Shown: one piece after another, positions 44,626-52,625 of the stretch | How positions within the stretch are numbered: the stretch's first letter is position 1 | Layout of the letters: each line of letters starts with the position of its first letter | DNA from: Nocardia xishanensis NBRC 101358 | Lineage (GTDB): Bacteria; Actinomycetota; Actinomycetes; Mycobacteriales; Mycobacteriaceae | NCBI RefSeq assembly: GCF_001613365.1 | Contig: NZ_BDCF01000025.1 | Span: forward strand, 1 to 64,000 | DNA length: 64,000 nucleotides | Direction of reading: 5' to 3' | The notes under the pieces: model-generated | What the model was told of the DNA's origin: nothing | What the model saw: only the letters and a program-made list of their open reading frames with translations | The model's database searches: none | Position numbers and translations under genes: made by a program

Positions 44626-47145
44626 GTGGCGGACACGCTGTTGACGGCCGAACTGGACGCGACACATACCGCCCCGACATTCGCCGAATTGGGGGTACGC
44701 GAGGAAATCGTTCGCGCGCTCGCCGAGATCGGCATCGAACGCACCTTCGCAATTCAGGAACTGACCCTCCCGCTGGCGCTGGCCGGCGAGGATCTCATCG
44801 GTCAGGCACGCACCGGCATGGGCAAGACCTTCGGATTCGGCGTGCCGCTGCTGCACCGCATCGCCACCGCCGATTCCGGTACCACGCCGCTGGACGGCAC
44901 GCCGCGGGCGCTGGTCATCGTGCCGACCCGCGAGCTGTGCATCCAGGTCACCGAGGATCTGGAGAACGCGAGCAAGTACCTGCGCAACCACCAGGGCAAG
45001 CTGCAGGTCGCCTCGATCTACGGCGGCCGCCCCTACGAGTCGCAGATCGCGGCGCTGCGGTCGGGCGTCGATGTCGTGGTGGGTACCCCGGGCCGACTAC
45101 TGGACCTGGCCAAGCAGAACCATCTGATCCTGGGCAAGATCGGCGTGCTCGTGCTGGACGAGGCCGACGAGATGCTCGATCTGGGCTTCCTCCCCGACAT
45201 CGAGCGCATCCTGACCATGGTGCCGGAGAAGCGCCAGACGATGCTGTTCTCGGCCACCATGCCTGGTCCGATCATCACCCTGGCCCGCACCTTCCTGACC
45301 CGCCCGACCCACATCAGGGCCGAGGAGCCGCACGACTCCGCTGTGCACGACCGCACCGCGCAGTTCGTGTACCGGGCGCACGCGCTGGACAAGGCCGAGT
45401 TGATCGCGCGGGTGCTGCAGGCCGAGGGCCGCGGCGCCACCATGATCTTCACGCGCACCAAGCGCACGGCGCAGAAGGTCGCCGACGACCTGGCCGAGCG
45501 CGGTTTCGCGGTGGGCGCGGTGCACGGCGACCTCGGTCAGATCGCTCGCGAGAAGGCGCTGACCAAGTTCCGCAAGGGCAGCGTCGACGTGCTGGTCGCC
45601 ACCGACGTGGCCGCCCGCGGCATCGACATCGACGACGTCACGCACGTCGTCAACTACCAGTGCCCCGAGGACGAGAAGACCTACGTGCACCGGATCGGCC
45701 GCACCGGCCGTGCAGGCCGCACCGGCGTCGCGGTGACGCTGATCGACTGGGACGAGCTCAACCGCTGGTCCTCCATCGACACCGCGCTCGGCCTCGGCAT
45801 CCCCGATCCGGTGGAGACCTACTCGCGCTCGCCGCACCTGTTCAGCGACCTCGGCATCCCCGAGGGTGTCACCGGCACGGTGCGCAAGGCGCGCCCGGTC
45901 CGCGACGAGGACGACGTGGTGGTCGAGCGCGAGGCGCGATCTCCGCGCAAGCGCAACCGCAGGCGCACACGCGGCGGCAGGCCGGTCGAGGGGGCCGAGG
46001 TCGGCGCCGAGTCGACCGTCGAGGGCGAGGGAAGCGACGTCGAGCAGACCGCCGCGCCGAACGCGGAGGAGGGCAAGTCCCGCCGTCGCCGCCGTCGCCG
46101 CCGCTCCGGCGGGGCCGAAGGCGCCGACAACGGTGTGACGGAAACGAGCGCCGAAGGCGAGCCGACCGAGAACGCTGGGGAGCGCTTCGAGGCGGAGATC
46201 GCCGACAGCGGCGCGGAGGCGGCGACCGCCGAGGCTCCGGCCCGGCGCAGGCGTCGTCGTCGCAAGACCGCGGACGAGAACAGCGCTCCGGAAACCGTCG
46301 AGGCGGCCGAGCACGTCGCGGCCGAGAACGCGGCACCTGTCACGGCTGCGAACGCCGCGACCGGCAACGCGACGGCCATCGCGGCTCACACCACGACGGC
46401 TGGCACGGCAGAAACCGCGAAAGCGACTGCGGCGGAAACCGCGACGCCTACCGAAGCCGAAACCGCGGCACCCGTCGCGGTCGAGACCGGAGCATCCTTC
46501 GCAGCCGTAACCGCGACGTCAGCGGAGGCCGAAACCGCGTCGCCTGTCGCGGCGGAGGTCGCAACGCCCGCGTCAGACGCGACCGCGACATCCGAGGCGA
46601 CCGCCGAGGAAGCGCCCGCGAAGCCCGTCCGCCGACGTACCCGCAAGTCGGCCACGGCCGAGACCGCGGACAACGGCACCGAGAACGCCAACGGCGAGGC
46701 CCCGGCCGAACCGGTCAAACGCCAACGCACCCGCAAAACGGCCACGACCGAAGCCGCGGACAACGGCACCGAGAACGCCAACGGCGAGGCCCCGGCCGAA
46801 CCGGTCAAGCGTCGACGCACCCGTAAGACGGCCACGGCCGAGAACGGCACCGAGAACGGCAACGGCGAAACCGCAGCCGAACCGGCCAAACGCCAACGCA
46901 CCCGCAAAACGGCCACGACCGAAACCGCCGACAACGGCACCGAGAACGCCAACGGCGAGGCCCCGGCCGAACCGATCAAGCGTCGACGCACCCGCAAGAC
47001 GGCCGCGGCGGTCGACGGGAACGGCGACGCTCCCGCGGACGCGGAGGCCGCCGAGAAGCCGGTGCGGCGCCGCAAGCGCAAGGCCGACGAGGCGGAGGTG
47101 AGCGAGGCCATCGCGGCCACGGCGGGAACGGCTGCTTCGGCGTAG
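44626..47145 (+). CDS. rhlE: DEAD-box RNA helicase, RhlE-like, with repetitive tail
   Basis: An 839-residue helicase. The core (about 1-410) has the Q motif, ARTGMGKT (61-68), PTRELC, TPGRLLD, VLDEADEMLD, SAT, and HRIGRTGRAGR. It unwinds RNA, probably in ribosome assembly or decay. From about 430 the chain is a disordered Ala/Glu/Arg-rich extension; at about 660-800 it contains six Lys/Arg patches of the kind KRRRTRKTA separated by acidic spacers (NGTENANGEAPAEP). Start GTG at 44626, or CTG at 44593. Equivalent to Rv3211 (rhlE), whose tail is shorter. Confidence 0.9.
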   Translation: MADTLLTAELDATHTAPTFAELGVREEIVRALAEIGIERTFAIQELTLPLALAGEDLIGQARTGMGKTFGFGVPLLHRIATADSGTTPLDGTPRALVIVPTRELCIQVTEDLENASKYLRNHQGKLQVASIYGGRPYESQIAALRSGVDVVVGTPGRLLDLAKQNHLILGKIGVLVLDEADEMLDLGFLPDIERILTMVPEKRQTMLFSATMPGPIITLARTFLTRPTHIRAEEPHDSAVHDRTAQFVYRAHALDKAELIARVLQAEGRGATMIFTRTKRTAQKVADDLAERGFAVGAVHGDLGQIAREKALTKFRKGSVDVLVATDVAARGIDIDDVTHVVNYQCPEDEKTYVHRIGRTGRAGRTGVAVTLIDWDELNRWSSIDTALGLGIPDPVETYSRSPHLFSDLGIPEGVTGTVRKARPVRDEDDVVVEREARSPRKRNRRRTRGGRPVEGAEVGAESTVEGEGSDVEQTAAPNAEEGKSRRRRRRRRSGGAEGADNGVTETSAEGEPTENAGERFEAEIADSGAEAATAEAPARRRRRRRKTADENSAPETVEAAEHVAAENAAPVTAANAATGNATAIAAHTTTAGTAETAKATAAETATPTEAETAAPVAVETGASFAAVTATSAEAETASPVAAEVATPASDATATSEATAEEAPAKPVRRRTRKSATAETADNGTENANGEAPAEPVKRQRTRKTATTEAADNGTENANGEAPAEPVKRRRTRKTATAENGTENGNGETAAEPAKRQRTRKTATTETADNGTENANGEAPAEPIKRRRTRKTAAAVDGNGDAPADAEAAEKPVRRRKRKADEAEVSEAIAATAGTAASA
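46615..47085 (+). repeat. Tandem coding repeats in the rhlE tail
   Basis: About 90-bp units encode a basic patch (KRQRTRKTAT) followed by an acidic Asn/Gly/Glu spacer. Five to six imperfect copies occur, some nearly identical over long stretches (for example around 46680-46800 and 46925-46990), which points to recent duplication by slippage or recombination. Confidence 0.75.
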
Positions 47146-47172
47146 TTCGGCGGATCCGCTAGTCTCGCAATC

Positions 47173-48408
47173 GTGCTCGCACCTGAGCGGCGGACGCGCG
47201 CCGACATCATCTCCGCAGTCGCGATCGCCGTGCTCGTGGTGGTCGCGGCTCTGGTGGTGTGGGCGCGCGGCGACGCGACGGGCACCGAATCGGTGACGGC
47301 GCAGACCCCGGCGACCACCCCGCCGACGGCCGACAAGCTACCCGCGAACCTTCGGGAGCTGTGGCACGCGCCCGACGACGCCTCCGCGCGCACGTTGGTC
47401 TCCGGTGGGGCGGTGATCACCGGGACGAACGGCTCCGTCACCGGACGCGACCCGGTCACCGGCGCCGAATTGTGGCGCTACCGGCGGGATATGCCGCTGT
47501 GCGGGGTGGAGTCGCAGTTCGGCATGGTGATCGCGGTGTACCGGGACCAGCGCGGTTGCAGTCAGGCCACCCTGCTGGCGGGCGACACCGGGGAACGGCG
47601 CACCGCGCGCAGCAGCTACATGGATCCGAGCGTGCGCCTCTCCGTCGACGGCACCTACGTGCTCGCGCAGGGCGAGCGGCGGCTGGAGATGTGGCGCTCG
47701 GATCTGGTGCGGACGCTGGAGTACGGCTACGTCGACGCGCCGGTGAACGTGAAAACCCAACCGCGCAAAGGCTGCACGCTGCTCTCGGCCGGTTCCAGCT
47801 CGTCCCGCCTCGCCGTGCTCGAGCGCTGCCCCGAGGATCCGGCGACCCGGCTGACGGTGCTCAACCCGGCGCCCAAGGACAACACGGTGCCCGAGGAGTA
47901 CGGTTCGCACGTGCTGGCGGGTCCCGGCGCCGACGCGCAGGACGTCAGGGTGATCGCGGTGTCGGACAGCCGGATCGTGCTCTACCTGCCCGGCGGAACC
48001 GCCTCCGGCACAGGCGAATCCGCGCCACCGCGGCTCGCCGTGTACGACAGCACCGGCAATCCCCTTGTGGTACATCAGCTTTCCGCGCCCCTCTCGGAGA
48101 ACGCGACCACCACCCGGATCGGCTCGTCCTATCTGGTGTTCACCGGCAACAGCCTGATCGCTTTGAACGCGAGCACTTTCGATCCGCTGTGGGCCGCCCC
48201 CAACGCGCTGGGCTCGCCCGCGCTGATGGCCGGACGGCTGCTGATGCCGGTCGCGGACGGCATGGCCGTGCTCGACACGACGTCGGGCGCCGAGGTGGGC
48301 CGCATCCCGGTCGAGCGGCCCGGCTACACGGGCGATCCGATCTCCCTTGCCGTACTCGGCACCACGGTGCTCGAGCTGCGCGGCGGGGAGCTGCACGCGC
48401 TCGGCTGA
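47173..48408 (+). CDS. Rv3212-like secreted/anchored beta-propeller protein
   Basis: A 411-residue protein with one N-terminal membrane span (IISAVAIAVLVVVAALVVWA) and an outside domain with PQQ-propeller-like blades (GAVITGTNGSVTGRDPVTGAELWRYRRDMPLCG, GSSYLVFTGNSLIALNASTFDPLW). Function unknown. GTG start at 47173, 27 bp after rhlE. It corresponds to Rv3212, the neighbour of rhlE in mycobacteria. Confidence 0.82.
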   Translation: MLAPERRTRADIISAVAIAVLVVVAALVVWARGDATGTESVTAQTPATTPPTADKLPANLRELWHAPDDASARTLVSGGAVITGTNGSVTGRDPVTGAELWRYRRDMPLCGVESQFGMVIAVYRDQRGCSQATLLAGDTGERRTARSSYMDPSVRLSVDGTYVLAQGERRLEMWRSDLVRTLEYGYVDAPVNVKTQPRKGCTLLSAGSSSSRLAVLERCPEDPATRLTVLNPAPKDNTVPEEYGSHVLAGPGADAQDVRVIAVSDSRIVLYLPGGTASGTGESAPPRLAVYDSTGNPLVVHQLSAPLSENATTTRIGSSYLVFTGNSLIALNASTFDPLWAAPNALGSPALMAGRLLMPVADGMAVLDTTSGAEVGRIPVERPGYTGDPISLAVLGTTVLELRGGELHALG

Positions 48409-48454
48409 CGCACCGGGTGAGCGGCGGGGTGACCGCGTGACCATGATGGAGAAC

Positions 48455-49063
48455 ATGTCCGCACACAACCACGCCCGGCTGGTTCTGCTCCGGCACGGCG
48501 AGACGACCTGGTCGCGCGAACTGCGGCACACCAGTCGCACCGATCTGCCGCTCACCGAGCACGGCGAGCGGCAGGCCGAGGCCGCGGGACAGGCGCTCGC
48601 CGAGCTGAAGCTGCGCGATCCGCTCGTCCTGACCAGCCCGCGGCAGCGGGCGGTGCACACCGCGGCGCTGGCCGGTCTCCCCGAGTCCACCGTCGACGAC
48701 GACCTCGCCGAATGGGAGTACGGCGACTACGAGGGCACCACCACCAAGGAGATCCGCGAGAGAGCGCCGGGCTGGACCATCTGGACCGGCGTGACGCCCG
48801 GCGGCGAGACGGCCGAACAGGTCCGCGCCAGGGCCGACCGGGTCCTCGCGACCGTCGAACCCGTCCTGCCGGAGCGGGATGTGGTGCTGGTCGGCCACGG
48901 GCACTTCTCCCGCGTGCTGATCGCGCGCTGGGCCGAGTTCGAGGTCGTCGAGGGCCGCCGCTTCACCATGTCCACCGCCGCGATCAGCTTGCTCGGCTAC
49001 GAGCACGACGAGCGAACCATCCACGCGCACAACATCGTTTCGACCATCGAGGGAGCCAAGTGA
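48455..49063 (+). CDS. Histidine phosphatase (phosphoglycerate-mutase-like)
   Basis: A 202-residue histidine-phosphatase-family enzyme. The phosphate-binding LLRHGET is near residue 10, the second arginine is in TSPRQRAVHTA, and the second histidine is in VLVGHGHFSRVL. It is more like an acid phosphatase than glycolytic mutase; Rv3214, its equivalent, was named gpm2 but is an acid phosphatase. ATG at 48455 is preferred, with GGAGA just upstream; in-frame ATGs lie at 48443 and 48446. Overlaps the next gene by four bases. Confidence 0.88.
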   Translation: MSAHNHARLVLLRHGETTWSRELRHTSRTDLPLTEHGERQAEAAGQALAELKLRDPLVLTSPRQRAVHTAALAGLPESTVDDDLAEWEYGDYEGTTTKEIRERAPGWTIWTGVTPGGETAEQVRARADRVLATVEPVLPERDVVLVGHGHFSRVLIARWAEFEVVEGRRFTMSTAAISLLGYEHDERTIHAHNIVSTIEGAK

Positions 49064-49548
49064 CCACCGACCGGATCCGCCGCGCCACCCCCGCCGACGT
49101 CCCGGCGCTGGTGGACCTCGTCTACGACCTCGCCGAGTACGAGAAGGCGCGCCACGAGTGCACGCTCACGCTGGGGCAGCTGCGCGCAGCGCTGTTCGGG
49201 CCAGCGCCCGCGCTGTTCGCGCACGTGGCGGAGGACGAGACCGGCGTTGTCGGCTGCGCGATCTGGTTCCTGAACTTCTCCACCTGGGACGGCGTGCACG
49301 GCATCTATCTGGAGGACCTGTACGTCAAGCCGGAGACGCGGGGCAAGGGCTACGGCAAGGCGCTGATCGCCGCGTTGGCCAAGGAGGCCGTCGACAAGGG
49401 CTACAGCCGCGTCTCCTGGTCGGTGCTCACCTGGAACACGCCGTCCATCGACTTCTACCGCTCGCTCGGAGCGGAAGAACAGGACGAGTGGGTCGGGTAT
49501 CGGCTGTCGGGCGGCGAGCTGGTGAAGCTGGCCGCCGAAGCGTCCTGA
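49060..49548 (+). CDS. GNAT-family acetyltransferase
   Basis: A 162-residue N-acetyltransferase with the GNAT acetyl-CoA loop RGKGYGKALIAAL (about 107-119), the strand IYLEDLYVKPETRGKG in front of it and WNTPSIDFYRSLGAEE after. Closest in pattern to diamine (spermine/spermidine-type) acetyltransferases. GTG at 49060 overlaps the phosphatase stop (GTGA). Equivalent to Rv3216. Confidence 0.9.
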   Translation: MTTDRIRRATPADVPALVDLVYDLAEYEKARHECTLTLGQLRAALFGPAPALFAHVAEDETGVVGCAIWFLNFSTWDGVHGIYLEDLYVKPETRGKGYGKALIAALAKEAVDKGYSRVSWSVLTWNTPSIDFYRSLGAEEQDEWVGYRLSGGELVKLAAEAS

Positions 49549-49564
49549 GCCGCGCGGAGGACCG

Positions 49565-50254
49565 GTGCTGATCGACATCCCCGATCGCTGGCCCGCCGAC
49601 GCCGAGGAGGCGATGGCGATCCAGGACGCGCTACGTCCGCTCGTGGTCGCGGCGAATCCTCGTCCGCCCGCGTTCCAGACGATCGCCGGGCTCGACTCGG
49701 CCTACGACGACGAGAGCGGGGTGGTCGCCGCGGCGGCCGTCGCGCTGGACGCCGCGACGCTCACGACCGTCGACACCGCCGTCGCTCACGGCGCGGTGAG
49801 CTTCCCGTACGTGCCGGGTCTGCTGGCCTTCCGAGAGTTGCCAACCACCCTCGGCGTGCTCGAACGACTCAGCGCCACACCGGATCTGCTGATCTGCGAC
49901 GGCCAAGGCTCGGCCCATCCGCGCCGCTTCGGCCTTGCCTGCCACGTCGGCGTGCTGGCCGGGGTGCCGACGATCGGGGTGGCCAAGAACGCGTGGGGCG
50001 ACTACACCGAGCCCGGGCCGCGACGCGGCGACGCGGCGGATCTGGTCATCGACGGCGAGGTGGTCGGCAGGGCACTGCGCACGCGGACGGGCGTGAAGCC
50101 GGTGTTCGTCTCGGTCGGGCATCTGATCGACCTCGACACCGCCTGCGCGCAGGTGCTCGCGCTCACGCCGCAATACCGCCAGCCGGAGACCACCCGGCAG
50201 GCCGACGCGCTGTGCAGGCAGGCGTTGCGGGAGGCGATCGCGGCCGCGCGGTAG
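49565..50254 (+). CDS. nfi: Endonuclease V
   Basis: A 229-residue DNA repair nuclease that nicks 3' of deoxyinosine. Family landmarks: AGLDSAYDDE with the first catalytic Asp (about 43), YVPGLLAFRELPTTLGVLERL, LICDGQGSAHPRRFGLACHVGV with the second Asp, and IGVAKN. GTG at 49565 has the site GGAGG 4-8 bp upstream. Sixteen bases separate it from the acetyltransferase, so the phosphatase, acetyltransferase and nfi genes look like one unit. Confidence 0.93.
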   Translation: MLIDIPDRWPADAEEAMAIQDALRPLVVAANPRPPAFQTIAGLDSAYDDESGVVAAAAVALDAATLTTVDTAVAHGAVSFPYVPGLLAFRELPTTLGVLERLSATPDLLICDGQGSAHPRRFGLACHVGVLAGVPTIGVAKNAWGDYTEPGPRRGDAADLVIDGEVVGRALRTRTGVKPVFVSVGHLIDLDTACAQVLALTPQYRQPETTRQADALCRQALREAIAAAR

Positions 50255-50271
50255 TGCCGTGCGGCGTCCGG

Positions 50272-50700
50272 CTAGTCCGGCGCGACCCCGTAGTCCCTGG
50301 CCATCCAGCGGGTCGAGGACGGCACGAACAGCAAGATCAGCGCGGCGACCACGACGACGCCGAGCAGCGCGCCGTACACCGGCTGATGCGAATCGGTGAG
50401 CAGCGACCACGCCACGGGGAGCAGCAAGATCTGGGCGATGACGGCGATGGCCCGTCCCCAGCGGCGGCCGAGCAGCAGCCCGACGCCCGCAGCCAGCACC
50501 GCGCCGCCGAGAATCCCGAACCATGCCGCAGTGCCGTAGCCGCTGGCCTGCGACTGGTCGTGACCGAGCAGCCCGCGCACCACGAGCACGATCGCGACGG
50601 TCACCGCGACCGCGCCTTCCAACGCGACCAGTCCGCCCGCACCGCGCACCGTCGCGGGAACCACGTCCGCCGAAACCTCTGTCTTGCCGCTTTCCGCCAC
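50272..50700 (-). CDS. Rv3217c-like integral membrane protein
   Basis: A 142-residue protein with four predicted membrane spans: GLVALEGAVAVTVAIVLVV, AAWFGILGGAVLAAGVGLLLG, AIAVIAQILLLPVAWSLL and YGALLGVVVVAALILLFVP. The N-terminal 20 residues are polar and cytoplasmic. Function unknown. It occupies the place of Rv3217c, convergent with nfi. Confidence 0.82.
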   Translation of the reverse strand: MAESGKTEVSADVVPATVRGAGGLVALEGAVAVTVAIVLVVRGLLGHDQSQASGYGTAAWFGILGGAVLAAGVGLLLGRRWGRAIAVIAQILLLPVAWSLLTDSHQPVYGALLGVVVVAALILLFVPSSTRWMARDYGVAPD

Positions 50701-50828
50701 GCGCCAAGCCTACGACGCGTCGTAGGGTGTGCCCGGTCACGGCCGCGCCAGCCGACGCCACCCGCCGCGCTCCCTGCGTGGGCCTGCTGCCGGCGAACCC
50801 GCTCCGCCGCGCCTACTAGGCTGCGAAC

Positions 50829-51776
50829 GTGCGGACGTTGCTGATCGTGAACCCGAATGCCACCTCGACCACACCGGCGACCCGAGACCTACTGGCGCAC
50901 GCCCTGGAGAGCCGCACTCAGCTGACCGTTGCGCACACTCAGCATCGCGGCCACGCGGCCGAACTGGCCCAGTGGGCATCGACCAACGAGATGGATCTGA
51001 TCGTCGTGCACGGTGGCGATGGGACGGTCAACGAGACCATCAACGGTTTCTTGCCGCTGCCCGAACTGAACGACGGGCAGGCGTTCATTCCCCGGCTCGG
51101 CGTGATCCCCGGCGGCTCGGCCAACGTGTTCGCCAGAGCGCTCGGCATCTCCCCCGATCCCGTGACCGCGACCAACCAATTGATCGACTTGCTGACGCTG
51201 GAACACGACCGCACCATCGGTCTCGGCCTCGCCGACGACCGCTGGTTCACCTTCAGCGCGGGCGTCGGACTCGACGCCGACGTGTGCGAGGCCATCGACG
51301 CCAGTCGCGCCAAAGGCAATGCCGCCACTCCCGGTCGTTATATTCGAACAACTGTGCGACAATTCTTTCGCGCGAAGCGCCGGGAACCGGACATTCGCAT
51401 CGAAATTCCGGGACACGAAGTAGTTGACGGAGTGCACTACGCGTTCGTCACGAACGCCAGTCCGTGGACGTACCTGAACGCCACGCCGGTGCGCACCAAC
51501 CCCGGCACGAGCTTCGAAACGGGGCTCGGCGTGTTCGCCGTCAAGTCGATGGCGGTGCTGCCGACACTCATGCTCGCCCGGCAACTCCTGTCCGCGAACG
51601 GAAATCCCAAGTCCCGCAATTTGTTTCGCGAAGACGACGTGCCTTCGGTGCATATCGAGACCAAGGAGCCCATCGGCCTGCAAATCGATGGCGACTTTAT
51701 CGGGAAACGCAACGTGGTGGATTTCACGGCGGTCCCCGACGTGCTCGAAGTGGTCGCGCCGCAGCCTCGTCACTGA
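50829..51776 (+). CDS. Diacylglycerol-kinase-family lipid kinase
   Basis: A 315-residue lipid kinase. The catalytic domain shows LLIVNPNA, HGGDGTVNE (about residues 61-69) and GVIPGGSANVFARAL; the C-terminal beta-sandwich ends with GLQIDGDFIG. Homologues phosphorylate diacylglycerol or related lipids, feeding phosphatidylinositol-mannoside or recycling pathways. GTG start at 50829. Equivalent to Rv3218, next to whiB1. Confidence 0.9.
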   Translation: MRTLLIVNPNATSTTPATRDLLAHALESRTQLTVAHTQHRGHAAELAQWASTNEMDLIVVHGGDGTVNETINGFLPLPELNDGQAFIPRLGVIPGGSANVFARALGISPDPVTATNQLIDLLTLEHDRTIGLGLADDRWFTFSAGVGLDADVCEAIDASRAKGNAATPGRYIRTTVRQFFRAKRREPDIRIEIPGHEVVDGVHYAFVTNASPWTYLNATPVRTNPGTSFETGLGVFAVKSMAVLPTLMLARQLLSANGNPKSRNLFREDDVPSVHIETKEPIGLQIDGDFIGKRNVVDFTAVPDVLEVVAPQPRH

Positions 51777-51920
51777 CGAAACGCCGCGAAAAACTCGCGG
51801 TTGTGCTGCGAAAACCACCTCGAGCGAGTACAAAGGACCGGGCAGGTCCCCCTCGGGGACACCTCGATGGCGTGAGCTTCCCCACGGTGCACCGGATACC
51901 TATTGACATCTACGGTGTTC

Positions 51921-51934
51921 GTGAAAGCATTCAC
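51921..51934 (+). promoter_or_regulatory. CRP-like binding site upstream of whiB1
   Basis: GTGAAAGCATTCAC has two exact CRP half-sites (GTGA and TCAC) around six bases, 90 bp before the whiB1 ATG. TTGACA at 51903-51908 could be a -35 element. In M. tuberculosis whiB1 is controlled by the CRP protein Rv3676 at a comparable position. Confidence 0.65.
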
Positions 51935-52024
51935 AAGCAACCGTGCGGAAACATTCGAGTCGCACAAGTGAACGATCCACTAACGACAGGCGCCCTGTGC
52001 GGCGCCCAGCAAAGGAGCAGAGGA

Positions 52025-52279
52025 ATGGACTGGCGCCACAAGGCCATCTGTCGCGATGAGGACCCCGAACTGTTCTTCCCGGTGGGTAACAGTGGTCCTG
52101 CGCTCGCGCAGATTGCCGATGCCAAGCTGGTCTGCGCTCGCTGCCCCGTTACTGCCGACTGCCTGTCCTGGGCCCTGAAGTCCGGACAAGACGCCGGCGT
52201 GTGGGGTGGTATGAGTGAGGACGAGCGTAGGGCGCTCAAGCGTCGCAACGCGCGCACCCGCACCCGCACCGTCGTCTGA
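52025..52279 (+). CDS. whiB1: WhiB1 iron-sulfur transcription factor
   Basis: An 84-residue WhiB protein. The four [4Fe-4S] cysteines are Cys9, Cys37, Cys40 and Cys46 (C, then CARC, then C) and the family turn GVWGG is present; the C-terminus RALKRRNARTRTRTVV is the basic DNA-contact region. In mycobacteria WhiB1 is essential, binds SigA and reacts with nitric oxide, of interest beside nitrate/nitrite genes. ATG at 52025 with an AGGAG site. Confidence 0.97.
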   Translation: MDWRHKAICRDEDPELFFPVGNSGPALAQIADAKLVCARCPVTADCLSWALKSGQDAGVWGGMSEDERRALKRRNARTRTRTVV

Positions 52280-52294
52280 CAAAGACGACCGGCC

Positions 52295-52371
52295 TTACCG
52301 GGCCCTCTCAGCCCGGCCCGGTAAAGCATTCAGCCCGGCACCCCTGAGGTGCCGGGCTCTATTGTTTTTTT
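52295..52371 (+). terminator. Double hairpin terminator after whiB1
   Basis: A first hairpin TTACCGGGCC/GGCCCGGTAA spans 52295-52324. The second, AGCCCGGCACC/GGTGCCGGGCT at 52332-52358, is followed by a T tract to 52371. Strong intrinsic terminator for whiB1. Confidence 0.92.
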
Positions 52372-52625
52372 GCCGCGACTTCGTCGCGGTTCGCGGCCTC
52401 TTTCACCTCGCGAACGCTCATGGACGGCCCTCCCTGCGCTCGAAACCTGTTGTTGGACAGGCTTATTGTGGTGATTGCGGGGTAACGGACGGTGACGCGC
52501 CGAAAGTGCGCAAGGACACGCCGACATGTCGGGAGATCTTCGTCACATGACGGTGGACGGTCGAGGGTCGGGGTGGCCTCGTTTCGCCCTTCGAAGAGGC
52601 GCGGTTACGACGGGGAAGGCGCAGG

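Noticed and set aside
51968..51981. Second CRP-like site before whiB1
   Set aside because: GTGA is present but the second half reads CACT instead of TCAC at the required spacing.
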